Positions 23,045-33,050 of a stretch of DNA of 64,000 nucleotides are shown here, one piece after another; position 1 is the first letter of the stretch; every line of letters starts with the position of its first letter. Under the pieces are notes generated by a model, which saw only the letters and a list, made by a program, of their open reading frames with translations, did not search any database and was not told the DNA's origin. The stretch is from contig NZ_NESC01000007.1 of assembly GCF_003063575.1 (NCBI RefSeq), forward strand, positions 62,001 through 126,000. Reading direction: 5' to 3'. This DNA comes from Limnohabitans sp. Jir72. GTDB taxonomy: Bacteria; Pseudomonadota; Gammaproteobacteria; Burkholderiales; Burkholderiaceae_C. Position numbers and translations under genes: made by a program.

Positions 23045-25285
23045 TCAGTAACTGAAACGCCGACCCAATTGCACAAAGACGTTGTAAACGCCGCCCGTGC
23101 CTCTGGCCGTGCCCAGGTAGATGTCACCGATCTTGCTGTCCACCGCCACAAACAAGGTACCGCTGTACAACTTTTTCATGGCCGTCCCTGAAGACCACGC
23201 ATCCCCGGTTTCAAGCACCGTGCCCACGTAAGTTCTCTGGTTGAACAAACCGCCATCGGTCATGCGGTACATGTAGGTGCCTTGCACATGCGCCAATTGA
23301 TCACCCACCAATTGCCCCATTCGGTATGCCCCCATCGATTGGAAACCGCCCAAGTACAACTGGCTGGGTGCCCTGCAAGTGTCGCAATCCAAGCTCACAC
23401 GGTCTTGCGCCAAGTTGAGTCCGACATTGAAAATGTGCGGCCCCAAGGAACTGGCCCACTTCGCGCTCAAACGCGCGCCCGAATAGCCCGCACCCGAAAT
23501 GCCTTTTTCAAAGCTGGTGTTCAGAAAATAGCCCCGAGTGGGGAAGGTCAATGAGTCCAGCTGGTCGATCTGCAACTGCGCCTTCAAACCGTTGTAGTGC
23601 AAGGTGTCCGTGCTGCCGGTCGTGGCCGCCAACTCGGTGGTGGTGTCCAACTCCCGCCGAATGCTGCTGGACGTCAAGCCAAACTTGAAATTCGCCTTGC
23701 GCTCAAAGTCGTAGACCAGCTTGGCATCCCAGCTTTGCGTGGTCTGGCTGTAATAAGCCAGTTTGATGTTGCTGTGGTCATCCTCGTAATACGATGAGCG
23801 GTACAGCGGCAAATTGTTCCGCTCCCAGGAAACGCCGGTTTCTGCACTCCATCGCCCGTTCAGGGGCTGGTACAAACGGGCGGCCAATTCAGACTGCGTC
23901 CCCAACCGGGCATCAAGCGAAAACTCCAGACCCTCAGGTGTCAGCCATGGACGACGGTAGCCAAACCCTGTGGTGAATTGGGTCATGCCGCCCACCTCGG
24001 AGGAAAAGCCCAAAGTTGTTTTGAGGAAATGCGGGCTGTAGGGTTTTTCGCGCACATGGACGATCAATTTGTATTGATGGCCCTGTTGTTGCTGCAAGCT
24101 GTAGCTGACCAGATCAAAAAAGCCACTGGTGTACAGCTCATCGATGTAGCGTTCTGTTTCGGCTGGGGTGAACTCTTGATTCACCAAGGGCGCCATGACC
24201 GATTGGATGTAGCTGGCAGACACATCTTTTTGCCCCTGCGCCTCGATCGCCACGATGTGTTTTTCGCGTTGATCAAATGACAAGCGGTTCGATCCAGCAG
24301 AGCCTTGGGCTTGCGTTGTGGCCGCTTGCAAGACGGCCCAACGATCCGCCACACTGGCAACGGCAGCTTGCCCACGCTGCGCAATTTCCGCAGCGCGGTT
24401 GAAGTCGGCAAAACCAACGTCTGACAACTGCGGTTTGACCAAAATGTCCTGCGGCCGCAACAAAGCCAAGTTGCGTTTCTCGTTTTGACGGATCAGGATG
24501 TCCACCATGCGGTTGGCCACCGCCAGGGCATGGTTGGCTTGCGCAGTTTTCCCGTCTTCGGTTCCACCCGCCAAAAAAGAGGCCACGATGACATCTGCGC
24601 CCTCTTGCAAAGCCACCTCGATCGGCAAGTTGGCCACCAGACCACCATCCACATAGGTTTCATCGTCGATCTCGACGGGCGCGAAAACCGCAGGTGCCGC
24701 CATGCTGGCTCGGATGGCCAAGTGCAGCGCCCCGTGGTCAAAAACTTTCATCTCGCCATCGCGGTAACGGGTCGCCACGGCCCTGAATGGGATTTTCAAA
24801 TCATTGAAATTGACCTGCGGCGGGACATGCGCCGTCAAATTTTGCAAGAGCGCCAAAAACCGCTGTCCGTCGCTGACGCCCCGCGCAAAACTGGGCACAC
24901 CGTTCTTGATGCCGAACTCCAAGTCCACCGGGTATTTTTGCTGGTAGGCGCGCGTTCGCGAAGGCAACTCCAGGCGGTTGAGCTGATCGAGTGCCACTTT
25001 CGAAGGATCCAGCCCGCCGACCACGCGCTCGATTTCATCGGTGGACAGGCCACTGGCGTACAGCCCCCCGATGACCGCGCCCATGCTGGTGCCCACAATG
25101 CGCGCAATGGGGATGCGGTCTTGCTCCAGTTTGCGCAACACGGCCAGATGGGCAAAGCCCTTGGCACCACCACCGGCCAAGACCACAACCACCGAGGGTG
25201 GCTTGGCGGCCTGCGTCGCTTGGCCGTGGGCAAGACAGGATATCAAGCCCAAGGACAGGGCCAAAATCAGCTTTTGAAAGAACAT
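23045..25285 (-). CDS. Patatin-like phospholipase with C-terminal Omp85-type beta-barrel (type Vd / PlpD-like)
   Basis: A 746-residue secreted protein. Signal peptide (~1-22, cleaving after AHG), patatin domain with the oxyanion motif GGGAKG, nucleophile GTSMG and DGG catalytic Asp (YVDGGLVANLP). A POTRA-like segment follows (QEFTPAETERYIDELYTSGFFDLVSY), then a ~350-residue beta-barrel ending in FVQLGRRFSY with C-terminal aromatic residue. Pseudomonas PlpD and Fusobacterium FplA have this layout and place a lipase at the cell surface. Confidence 0.9.
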   Translation of the reverse strand: MFFQKLILALSLGLISCLAHGQATQAAKPPSVVVVLAGGGAKGFAHLAVLRKLEQDRIPIARIVGTSMGAVIGGLYASGLSTDEIERVVGGLDPSKVALDQLNRLELPSRTRAYQQKYPVDLEFGIKNGVPSFARGVSDGQRFLALLQNLTAHVPPQVNFNDLKIPFRAVATRYRDGEMKVFDHGALHLAIRASMAAPAVFAPVEIDDETYVDGGLVANLPIEVALQEGADVIVASFLAGGTEDGKTAQANHALAVANRMVDILIRQNEKRNLALLRPQDILVKPQLSDVGFADFNRAAEIAQRGQAAVASVADRWAVLQAATTQAQGSAGSNRLSFDQREKHIVAIEAQGQKDVSASYIQSVMAPLVNQEFTPAETERYIDELYTSGFFDLVSYSLQQQQGHQYKLIVHVREKPYSPHFLKTTLGFSSEVGGMTQFTTGFGYRRPWLTPEGLEFSLDARLGTQSELAARLYQPLNGRWSAETGVSWERNNLPLYRSSYYEDDHSNIKLAYYSQTTQSWDAKLVYDFERKANFKFGLTSSSIRRELDTTTELAATTGSTDTLHYNGLKAQLQIDQLDSLTFPTRGYFLNTSFEKGISGAGYSGARLSAKWASSLGPHIFNVGLNLAQDRVSLDCDTCRAPSQLYLGGFQSMGAYRMGQLVGDQLAHVQGTYMYRMTDGGLFNQRTYVGTVLETGDAWSSGTAMKKLYSGTLFVAVDSKIGDIYLGTARGTGGVYNVFVQLGRRFSY

Positions 25286-25440
25286 AGGGAGTGCTTGGTC
25301 ACAAATAAATTGATTATTTTTAATTCATTTTATTAATTTTTCCAAATTGCACCTGTGTACGCGAGAGGTAAATTGCATTCTTTCGTAACAAGCTGGATGC
25401 GAAGCTGACCAAAGTGGGGGAAGCGTCCTTTGCGTAGCGC

Positions 25441-25446
25441 TATAAT
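25441..25446 (+). promoter_or_regulatory. Probable -10 box of the rpsU promoter
   Basis: TATAAT followed by CCGAGG, about 130 bp upstream of rpsU. The same TATAATCCGA occurs upstream of rpoD (39125). No clear -35 hexamer was found. Confidence 0.5.
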
Positions 25447-25573
25447 CCGAGGCTTTGCTGGCAAACCCCCGTCTGCCAAATACTAGTTCGTGACGGGGAA
25501 CCGCTGGTATCGGGTGACAAGGCGCGATCTTCCTTGCAACAGCGACCGGCACACATTTTGGAAATTTGATTCA

Positions 25574-25786
25574 ATGACCACCATCCGCGTGAAAGAAAAC
25601 GAGCCGTTTGACGTCGCACTGCGTCGCTTCAAGCGCACCATCGAAAAACTCGGCCTGCTGACAGACCTGCGTGCCCGCGAGTTTTACGAAAAACCAACGA
25701 CTGAGCGCAAGCGCAAAAAGTCGGCCGCTGTGAAGCGTCACTACAAGCGCGTGCGCAGCATGCAGCTGCCCAAGAAGCTGTACTGA
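25574..25786 (+). CDS. rpsU: 30S ribosomal protein S21
   Basis: A 70-residue basic protein ([20 protein letters not shown] ... [17 protein letters not shown]) with full-length S21 character. The ATG at 25574 gives the standard N-terminus; an upstream in-frame ATG at 25490 does not. A terminator follows. Confidence 0.97.
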   Translation: MTTIRVKENEPFDVALRRFKRTIEKLGLLTDLRAREFYEKPTTERKRKKSAAVKRHYKRVRSMQLPKKLY

Positions 25787-25821
25787 GCACTTCTTTTGTT
25801 GACCCGTAAGGGTCTACAAAC

Positions 25822-25855
25822 AAGCCCGCTGGAGGACGCTCAAGCGGGCTTTGTC
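25822..25855 (+). terminator. Terminator between rpsU and yqeY
   Basis: AAGCCCGCT (25822-25830) pairs with AGCGGGCTT (25843-25851) with a 12-nt loop, followed by a short T-rich stretch. Confidence 0.7.
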
Positions 25856-25895
25856 GTTTATGCCTCCCCCCTTTTGACCACCCCAGGAGCCTCAC

Positions 25896-26342
25896 ATGAG
25901 CCTGAAAGAAAAGATCACCGAAGACATGAAAACCGCGATGCGCGCCAAGGACAGCGAACGCCTGGGCACCATCCGCTTGCTGCTGGCTGCGATGAAGCAA
26001 AAAGAGGTGGACGAACGTGTGGAGCTCGACGACGTGGCCGTGGTGGCCATCGTGGACAAGTTGATCAAGCAGCGCAAGGATTCCATTGCCGCTTTCGAAC
26101 AGGCCGCGCGCCAGGATTTGGCCGACAAGGAAAAAGCCGAGATGGCGGTGTTGCTGGCTTACCTGCCCGCACGCATGTCGGCCGAAGAGGTCAGCGCTGC
26201 AGTGCAGGCCATCGTGACGGAATTGGGTGCCAAAGGCCCCGGCGATATGGGCAAGGTCATGGGTGCCGTGAAAACCCGCTTGGCAGGCAAGGCCGACATG
26301 GGCCAAGTGTCTGCGGCCGTGAAGGCTGCCTTGGCAGGCTGA
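25896..26342 (+). CDS. GatB/YqeY domain protein
   Basis: A 148-residue YqeY protein: MSLKEKITEDMKTAMRAKD at the start and the C-terminal DMGKVMGAVKTRLAGKADMGQVSAAVKAAL, related to the GatB tail domain that binds tRNA. It follows rpsU as in many Proteobacteria; the dnaG gene usually next is not here. Confidence 0.92.
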   Translation: MSLKEKITEDMKTAMRAKDSERLGTIRLLLAAMKQKEVDERVELDDVAVVAIVDKLIKQRKDSIAAFEQAARQDLADKEKAEMAVLLAYLPARMSAEEVSAAVQAIVTELGAKGPGDMGKVMGAVKTRLAGKADMGQVSAAVKAALAG

Positions 26343-26352
26343 GACCCAACAC

Positions 26353-27291
26353 TCAGCCCCTCAGGCTGAGTGCACTGTCTTGGAGACAAGCGATGAAAAC
26401 GCTTTGCTGCGTTTTCAGCCTCTCCTGCCTCAACCGAAAACAACACATTGGGCCCCTGAGCAGCTCTGCCGGGGCCGCCAAGGCTTTCACTTGCAAGGTG
26501 GCCTCGAACTGCTTGGCCTGCTGATGCGCAATGGCCCACAGCATCGGGGTCTGGCCGATCAGCCTGAGGGCCAGCAAAGACGAATCCGTTTGCACATCAG
26601 GCCCCCTGACTGCGCGATCGACAGTGCGGTGCACGGACAGCATTCGGTCAATTTTGGGCCGCAAAGGCGTGTTGGCCGGTGGCAGCACCCAGGCCTCTTG
26701 CGCCAAATCCGACCAGCTGGGTTTTTTCTTTTTGTGCAGACGGTGGCCTGAACCTGCCAGGATGGTGCTGTGCTCTTCGTACAGAGTGGTCACCTCCACC
26801 AGGTTCAAGTCCACCCGCAACTCGGCATGTGCCAGCATCAGGTCGATGCGCCCGTCCAGCAATTGTTCGTACAGCACCTCCAGTGGCTGCATTTGCGTGC
26901 TCAACAGCACATCGGGCAACATGTCGCGCGAACGCGCCATGGCACGCGCCAGCACCTCGGGCGAAAAAGAAGCCAGCACCCCCACGCGCATCTCGGCATG
27001 GACACCGGTCGAAAGGCCCAGCAAATTTTCCTCAGCCAGATCGATTTCAGCCAGGATCCGGTTGGCATGCTGAATCAGGCTCAGTCCGGCCAAGGTGGGG
27101 ACCATGCGCTTGGTGGTGCGCTGAAACAAGCTCAGCTGCAGCTGCGCCTCCAGTTGCGACAAGGCCCGGGAGGCCGCAGGCTGAGTGGTGTGCAACAACT
27201 CGGCGCAGCGGCTGAGGTTGAGTTCACGTCCCAACACACTCACCAAACGCAGTTGCTTGAGCGTCAAGACCCTTTGCAGATTCAAAGTCAT
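26353..27291 (-). CDS. LysR-family transcriptional regulator
   Basis: A 312-residue LysR protein. N-terminal winged helix LTLKQLRLVSVLGRELNLSR then QPAASRALSQLEAQLQLSLFQRTTKRMVPT, followed by a substrate-binding domain. Divergent from the TctC-GMC pair with a 131-bp gap, so it probably regulates them; its ligand is unknown. Confidence 0.92.
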   Translation of the reverse strand: MTLNLQRVLTLKQLRLVSVLGRELNLSRCAELLHTTQPAASRALSQLEAQLQLSLFQRTTKRMVPTLAGLSLIQHANRILAEIDLAEENLLGLSTGVHAEMRVGVLASFSPEVLARAMARSRDMLPDVLLSTQMQPLEVLYEQLLDGRIDLMLAHAELRVDLNLVEVTTLYEEHSTILAGSGHRLHKKKKPSWSDLAQEAWVLPPANTPLRPKIDRMLSVHRTVDRAVRGPDVQTDSSLLALRLIGQTPMLWAIAHQQAKQFEATLQVKALAAPAELLRGPMCCFRLRQERLKTQQSVFIACLQDSALSLRG

Positions 27292-27422
27292 GAATGATCA
27301 TATCCATTTCGGTATGAATAGCCCTGAATTTTTCATTTGTCCTGGCTTCTGAGGCTTTGAATAATGACCATCACGCCCGCTTGGGACGTGATCAAAACAA
27401 ACTGACCTGGAGACACTTCACC

Positions 27423-28403
27423 ATGCACACCCACCCAACTGCCCGTCGTTGGACCCATGGCCTGCTCGCCAGCTTGCTGCTGGTGCTGGGCACGAGCGCA
27501 CTGGCGCAAAACTACCCGAGCAAGCCCATCCGCATGGTGGTGCCCTGGCCTGCAGGCACGCCCGCCGATGTGGCTGGTCGCATCGTCGCCGAAAAAATGG
27601 GCACCAGCCTGGGCCAGCCCATCGTGGTGGACAACAAACCCGGCGCTGCAGGCACGATCGGCATGACCGATGCGTTGAGACAGCCCGCCGATGGTTACAC
27701 CTTGTACCTGCTGTCCTCGGCCTCGCTGGTGGCCCCACTGCTGTTTCCAACGCAAAGCATCCCCTTCAAAAATCTGGAAGCCGTCGGCCACATGGCCTGG
27801 AGCTACAACGTGCTGGTGACCCCGGTGACCAGCGCCCTCAAGGGGCCCGCCGACATTGTGCAAACGGCCAAGGCCAAGCCCGGTAGCTTGAGTTTTGCAT
27901 CGGGCGGCAACGGCACCCCCGCACACTTGGCCGGCGAATTGTTCAAGCAACAAACCGGCACCGTCACCACCCATGTGCCCTACAACCAGTTCGGTCTGGC
28001 CATTGGCGACCTGATCGCTGACCGCACCAACTTCATGTTTTTGACAGCCTCTGCGGCCATCCCGCAAATCAACGGCGGCAAACTCAAACCCATGGCCGTC
28101 ACAGGGGCCAAACGCCTGCCCGCCTTGAAAGACGTGCCGACCATGGCTGAACAAGGTTTCGGCGACTTCGTGCTGCGCTCCTTTGACGGGATGATGGTCA
28201 AGTCGGGCACCCCCAAAGAAGTGATCGATCGCCTGAACACCGAACTGAACAAAGCGCTGAACCAATCCGATGTGCGCGAACGCCTCGGTGCTCTGGCCTT
28301 GGAGCCCGAACCCATGAGCGGTGCCCAATTTGACAGCGTGATTGCTGCCGAAACAGAAAAATGGCAACGCATCGGGCGCGCAGCGCAAATCAAGGCCGAT
28401 TGA
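27423..28403 (+). CDS. TctC/Bug-type periplasmic binding protein
   Basis: A 326-residue TctC-family protein with a signal peptide (MHTHPTARRWTHGLLASLLL to AQN) and the typical KPIRMVVPWPAGTPADVAGR and NKPGAAGTIG segments. No TctA/TctB follows directly; the GMC oxidoreductase starts at the next base. It may share the TctAB pair at 33047-35037 or act with a distant one. Confidence 0.92.
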   Translation: MHTHPTARRWTHGLLASLLLVLGTSALAQNYPSKPIRMVVPWPAGTPADVAGRIVAEKMGTSLGQPIVVDNKPGAAGTIGMTDALRQPADGYTLYLLSSASLVAPLLFPTQSIPFKNLEAVGHMAWSYNVLVTPVTSALKGPADIVQTAKAKPGSLSFASGGNGTPAHLAGELFKQQTGTVTTHVPYNQFGLAIGDLIADRTNFMFLTASAAIPQINGGKLKPMAVTGAKRLPALKDVPTMAEQGFGDFVLRSFDGMMVKSGTPKEVIDRLNTELNKALNQSDVRERLGALALEPEPMSGAQFDSVIAAETEKWQRIGRAAQIKAD

Positions 28404-30020
28404 ATGCCTACCACCATGACCGAAACCGACATCGTCGTCGTCGGCGCAGGCTCAGCAGGCTGCACCCTCGCCGCCCGCCTGAGCGAGGACCCGAATTTGC
28501 AGGTCACGCTGATCGAAGCGGGCTCGCCGTCCAAATACCCCTGGCTGAACATCCCGATCGGCTACTTCAAAACCGTGGGCAACCCGGCCCACGATTGGCA
28601 GTTTGAAACCCAACCCGAAGCGGCCATGGCCGACCGTCGTCTGCCCTGGCCCCGAGGCAAAGGCCTGGGCGGCTCCAGCCTGATCAACGGCATGCTGTAT
28701 TTGCGCGGTCACCAGCAGGACTATGACCGTTGGCAAGCCTTGGGCAACCCGGGCTGGGCTTGGGCCGATGTGCTGCCGTATTTCCGAAGGGCCATGGGCA
28801 CACGGCAAGTGCAAGCCACGGATGGGCAAAACGGGCCTTTGTGGGTGTCCGACTTGCCCCATGACCCGCTGTCCGATGCATTCATCGCTGCGGCTGGCCA
28901 GTGCGGCATCGCGCCGATCGAAGACTTCAACGGCGGTGACAACACCGGCGCCGCTTACTTTCGCATGAACACCCGCCATGGGCAGCGCATGAGCACCGAG
29001 CGCGCCTACTTGCGCCGGGCCATGCACCGGCCAAACTTGAAGGTCATCAGCGGTGCACAAGTGACCCAGGTCTTGCTGCACGGCCAGCGGGCCCAAGGCG
29101 TGAGCTGGACCCGTGACGGCCAGACCCATCAACTGCATGCCCGGCATGAAGTGGTGCTGTGTGCAGGCGCCATCCAGTCGCCCCAACTGCTGCAACTGTC
29201 TGGCATCGGTCCCGCCGAACTGCTGAAACGACACCAGATTGCAAGCGCCATCGATTTACCGGGCGTGGGCGAGAACCTGCAAGATCATTTGCAGGTGCGC
29301 CCGTCTTTTCGCTGCCAAGGCGTCGAGACGCTCAACGATGTGGCCAACAGCCGGTGGCGCAGCGCCCGCGACTTTCTGCGTTACCAGCTCACCCGCACAG
29401 GACCGCTGGCCACCGGGGTGTACCGCGCCGGGGCTTTTTTATCGCTGGACAGCACGGCCAAGCCCGACTGGCCCAATGTGCAGATCCATTTTGGCCTGGT
29501 CAGTTTTGACCGCCCACACCAGCCCCCGCATCCTTTTCCGGGCATCACGCTGTCGGCCTGCATCCTGCGCCCTGAAAGCCGTGGGCGCATCCAGATTCGC
29601 AGCGCCGACCCCTTCAGCCCGCCAGACATCCAGGCCCGCTACCTGAGCGCCGAAAGCGATCAACGCCTGGCCGTGCAGATGGTGCGCAAGATGCGCGAGA
29701 TCGCCAGTCAGGCACCGCTGCAACGCTACATCGTTCAAGAGCACGAGCCTGGAGCCCCCACCCAAAGCGATGCCGACATCCTGGACTGGGTACGCCGCCG
29801 CGCAGGCAGCATTTTTCACCCTGTGGGCACCTGTGCCATGGGCCCCGCCACCGACCCCATGGCGGTGGTCGATGCGCGGCTGCGGGTGCACGGTGTACAA
29901 GGCCTCAGGGTGGTGGACGGCTCGGTCATGCCGCGCATCGTGTCGGGCAACACCAACGCGCCCATCATCATGCTGGCCGAAAAAGCCGCCGACCTGATCC
30001 GCGAAGATTTGCGGGCTTAA
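28404..30020 (+). CDS. GMC-family FAD alcohol oxidoreductase (choline dehydrogenase-like)
   Basis: A 538-residue flavoenzyme: FAD fold VVGAGSAGCTLAARLSEDP, GMC signature 1 GKGLGGSSLINGMLYLRGH, signature 2 GAIQSPQLLQLSGIGP, and C-terminal HPVGTCAMGP with NTNAPIIMLAEKAADLI (active-site His and Asn). It would oxidise an alcohol to an aldehyde. The ATG abuts the TctC stop; ATG 28416 is an alternative. It overlaps the convergent MarR gene by 4 bp. Confidence 0.92.
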   Translation: MPTTMTETDIVVVGAGSAGCTLAARLSEDPNLQVTLIEAGSPSKYPWLNIPIGYFKTVGNPAHDWQFETQPEAAMADRRLPWPRGKGLGGSSLINGMLYLRGHQQDYDRWQALGNPGWAWADVLPYFRRAMGTRQVQATDGQNGPLWVSDLPHDPLSDAFIAAAGQCGIAPIEDFNGGDNTGAAYFRMNTRHGQRMSTERAYLRRAMHRPNLKVISGAQVTQVLLHGQRAQGVSWTRDGQTHQLHARHEVVLCAGAIQSPQLLQLSGIGPAELLKRHQIASAIDLPGVGENLQDHLQVRPSFRCQGVETLNDVANSRWRSARDFLRYQLTRTGPLATGVYRAGAFLSLDSTAKPDWPNVQIHFGLVSFDRPHQPPHPFPGITLSACILRPESRGRIQIRSADPFSPPDIQARYLSAESDQRLAVQMVRKMREIASQAPLQRYIVQEHEPGAPTQSDADILDWVRRRAGSIFHPVGTCAMGPATDPMAVVDARLRVHGVQGLRVVDGSVMPRIVSGNTNAPIIMLAEKAADLIREDLRA

Positions 30021-30589
30021 GCACCGGGCGGGGATGCCTTCCATCGGGCACGGCTGCCCCCCTGCCTGCGCCCGGCCGCGCTTTCGGGCTTGTGCCTTTG
30101 CGCCACGGCCAAGGCCCGTGCTTGCATGGCGCTCAAACTGTGCGCCAAAGCCTGCCGCTCGGCCGACCCCAAGTCGTGCAACAGCTCGTGGTGCACTTGC
30201 ACCACACGTGGAAAAATTTCGGCAAACAGCAAGCGGCCCGCTGGCGTGAGCAAGACCCTGGCCCGTCGACCATCACCCGGCACCGCCTGGCGCTCGACCA
30301 GCCCTTTGCTCATCAAGGCTCTGAGGGTTTTGGAGGCTTGGGAACGGTCCACGGTGGTGCGTGCCGCCAGGTCCGAGGGCGACATGGCGTTCAGCTCGGC
30401 CAGCATGGCCACAAACTGCCACTCTTCGCGGGTGATGCCGTATTCGTTTTCGCAGATGCGCGTGACCAGCGAACCGCTGATGCCCAAAAGCTCGGACAAG
30501 CGGAAATTGAGCAAATCGAAAATCGATTGCGGGTTTTCAAACTGGGGCAGTTGGCTTTGCGCGGCCAGCGATGCTTTGGGAAAACCCAT
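30017..30589 (-). CDS. MarR-family transcriptional regulator
   Basis: A 190-residue protein with the MarR winged helix: ITREEWQFVAMLAELNAMSPSD, TTVDRSQASKTLRALMSKGLVER and a DGRRARVLLTPAGR wing. ATG 30589 gives a normal length; the start codon is not firmly fixed because no clear ribosome binding site is visible. Divergent from the aminotransferase gene, which it may control. The C-terminal ~20 residues are basic and glycine-rich. Confidence 0.88.
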   Translation of the reverse strand: MGFPKASLAAQSQLPQFENPQSIFDLLNFRLSELLGISGSLVTRICENEYGITREEWQFVAMLAELNAMSPSDLAARTTVDRSQASKTLRALMSKGLVERQAVPGDGRRARVLLTPAGRLLFAEIFPRVVQVHHELLHDLGSAERQALAHSLSAMQARALAVAQRHKPESAAGRRQGGSRARWKASPPGA

Positions 30590-30670
30590 GGTGGGTGCGG
30601 CCTGTGTACGGGAAAGACCTGAGGATAATGGATTTTTTCCATCACCTGCTTGCTGCCTATGCTTGGATGC

Positions 30671-32056
30671 ATGAGCACAACGCCCCTCGAATCTTCCATT
30701 CATTCCCCCATCGACATCCGCAGCGCCAACGCGCAGCACATGTACCACCCCATGATCGACCCCAAGGCGGTGCAAGCTGCGCCGCCCTTGATCATTGACC
30801 GGGGCGAAGGCGTTCACGTTTATGACATCGACGGCAAACGTTACCTGGACACGGTGGCCTCTTTGTGGAACGTGAACGTCGGGCACAACCGGCCCGAGGT
30901 CATCAACGCCATCAAGGCGCAACTGGACAAGCTGGCTTATTACTCCACCTTTCAAAACACTTCCAACCCGCCCGCCATCGAGCTGTCGGCGCGGCTGATG
31001 CGCATGTTTGCGCCGGAGAAGATGAACAAGGTGTTCTTTTCTTCTGGCGGCTCGGACGCGGTGGAGACTGCGCTCAAACTGGCGCGCCAGTACTGGAAGC
31101 TCAATGGCCAACCCGAGCGCCACCAGTTCATCTCGCTCAAATGGGGCTACCACGGGGTGCATTTTGGCGGCGCGTCCATCAACGGCAACCCGATGTTCCG
31201 AAGCGCCTACGAGCCCCTGCTGCCCGGCTGCCACCTGGCCGAAACACCCTACACATACCGCAACCCCTGGAACGAAACCGACCCGGCCCAGCTGGCCCAA
31301 CTGTGCCTGGCGCAGTTGGCCCAGCTGATAGAGCAAGTCGGACCGAACAACATCGCCGCCTTGGTGGCAGAACCGGTGCAAGGCGCGGGCGGCGTGATCG
31401 TGCCGCACGACAGCTACTGGCCGGGCCTGCGCCAACTGCTGGACCAGCATGGCATCTTGCTCATCAGCGACGAGATCGTGACCGGCTTTGGCCGCATCGG
31501 TGCCATGTGCGGCACCCGTGCCTGGGGCGTGGCCCCCGACATCATGGCCATGGCCAAGGGCATCAATTCGGGCTATGTGCCCCTGGGCGCCACGCTCATC
31601 AATGAACGTGTGGCCAGCGCCTGGAACCAGCCCGGCGTGCCCGCTGCGCTGATGCACGGCTACACCTACTCGGGACACGCGCTGGCCTGCGCTGCGGCCA
31701 ACGCGAACCTGGACATCGTGGCCAGCGAAGACCTGCCTGGCAACGCCAGCCGCGTGGGGGCCTATATGCAAGACAAGCTGCAAGAGCTGATGCGCTACGC
31801 CCATGTGGGCGAAGTGCGCGGCAAAGGCATGATGGCCGCCATTGAACTGGTGACCGACAAGGCCAGCAAAGCCATGATGGTGCCGCCTTCGGCCTACATC
31901 CAAACGCTGGTGGGCACGGCCCGAGAAGCAGGAGCCATCATCCGCGTGCAAGGCAACCGGCTGATCCTGTCGCCACCCTTGGTCTTCACCCGTGAGAACG
32001 TGGACGAAGCGCTCAGGGTTTTACACATTGCCTTCGAGACTGCAGAAAAAGTTTAA
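30671..32056 (+). CDS. Class III pyridoxal-phosphate aminotransferase (omega-aminotransferase)
   Basis: A 461-residue class III enzyme. SSGGSDAVETALKLARQYW binds PLP phosphate, LLISDEIVTGFGR holds the PLP-stacking Asp, and IMAMAKGINSGYVPLGA the Schiff-base Lys. Sequence resembles taurine/beta-alanine:pyruvate aminotransferases. First gene of a five-gene operon with TctCBA and the deacetylase-like gene; the substrate amine is not clear. Confidence 0.92.
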   Translation: MSTTPLESSIHSPIDIRSANAQHMYHPMIDPKAVQAAPPLIIDRGEGVHVYDIDGKRYLDTVASLWNVNVGHNRPEVINAIKAQLDKLAYYSTFQNTSNPPAIELSARLMRMFAPEKMNKVFFSSGGSDAVETALKLARQYWKLNGQPERHQFISLKWGYHGVHFGGASINGNPMFRSAYEPLLPGCHLAETPYTYRNPWNETDPAQLAQLCLAQLAQLIEQVGPNNIAALVAEPVQGAGGVIVPHDSYWPGLRQLLDQHGILLISDEIVTGFGRIGAMCGTRAWGVAPDIMAMAKGINSGYVPLGATLINERVASAWNQPGVPAALMHGYTYSGHALACAAANANLDIVASEDLPGNASRVGAYMQDKLQELMRYAHVGEVRGKGMMAAIELVTDKASKAMMVPPSAYIQTLVGTAREAGAIIRVQGNRLILSPPLVFTRENVDEALRVLHIAFETAEKV

Positions 32057-32093
32057 TCATTTCATTCACACACAAGACCGACAGGAGACCTTC

Positions 32094-33050
32094 ATGACAC
32101 ACCGCATCCGCCTCATCGCTTTGGCCGCATGGGCCGTTACCGCCGCCCTGCCCGCCATCGCGCAAGACAAATGGCCCAGCAAGCCCATCGAGATCATCTA
32201 CCCCTACCCTCCGGGCAACGACATGGACGTGGTGACCCGTTTGCTGGCCGAAGGCATGAGCAAGCGCTTGGGCGTGCCGGTGCAAGTGATCAACAAGCCC
32301 GGCGGTGGCGGTGTGGTGGGCTTTGCCGAGATGACCCGCGCCAAACCTGACGGTTACACCATCGGCACCTGGACGCCCGGCCCCGGCATCTCGCAAATCA
32401 TTGCGGGCAACACCCCTTACAAAATGGCCGACTACCAATCGGTGGGCGGCATGCTGATCAACGACTTTGTGTTGGCTGCGCGTGGCGACATCCCGGCCAC
32501 CAACCTCAAGGAATTTGCCGCCTGGGCCAAACAATCGGGCAAGCCGGTCACCATCGGCAGCTACGCCCCCGCTGCGGTGCCGGCCTTGATCGCGGCCAAG
32601 ATCGCCAAGAAAGACGGCTGGGCCTACAAAGTGGTCGCCTTTCCCAACCCCAGCGCCAAGGAACTGGTGGCCGGTGATGCCGATGTGACCACCGCTGGCG
32701 CCGAAGGTGCGGTCTCGTATGCCAAGGCCGGTCAGATCAAGATCCTCTCGGCCTGGGGGCCTGCGCGCAACCCGGTCTTTCCCAACGTGGCCACGCCCGT
32801 CGAAGAAGGCTATGGCGAGATTTACTCTTGGGGCGGCATGGCTGCACCGGCTGGGGTGCCCAAAGACATCGTCAACAAACTGTCTGCTGTGATGATGGAA
32901 GCCCTGAAAGACAAACCCGTGCAAGACCAGTTCAAAAAAGCAGGCATACCGGCCCTGCCCATGAGCGCCGAGCAAATGAACAAACGGGTGGCCGATGACA
33001 CCAAATGGATCGCCGAGCTGATGACCGAACTGGGTTTTGCCAAAAAGTGA
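32094..33050 (+). CDS. tctC: TctC/Bug-type periplasmic binding protein
   Basis: A 318-residue TctC-family protein with signal peptide (MTHRIRLIALAAWAVTAAL to AQD) and KPIEIIYPYPPGNDMDVVTR. ATG follows AGGAGA. Overlaps tctB by 4 bp, so it is the cognate binding protein of the TctAB transporter that follows. Confidence 0.92.
   Translation: MTHRIRLIALAAWAVTAALPAIAQDKWPSKPIEIIYPYPPGNDMDVVTRLLAEGMSKRLGVPVQVINKPGGGGVVGFAEMTRAKPDGYTIGTWTPGPGISQIIAGNTPYKMADYQSVGGMLINDFVLAARGDIPATNLKEFAAWAKQSGKPVTIGSYAPAAVPALIAAKIAKKDGWAYKVVAFPNPSAKELVAGDADVTTAGAEGAVSYAKAGQIKILSAWGPARNPVFPNVATPVEEGYGEIYSWGGMAAPAGVPKDIVNKLSAVMMEALKDKPVQDQFKKAGIPALPMSAEQMNKRVADDTKWIAELMTELGFAKK

Noticed and set aside
30590..31952. An extended MarR protein of over 600 residues on the minus strand
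   Set aside because: The N-terminal part is antisense to the aminotransferase gene; only the last ~190 residues have MarR character.
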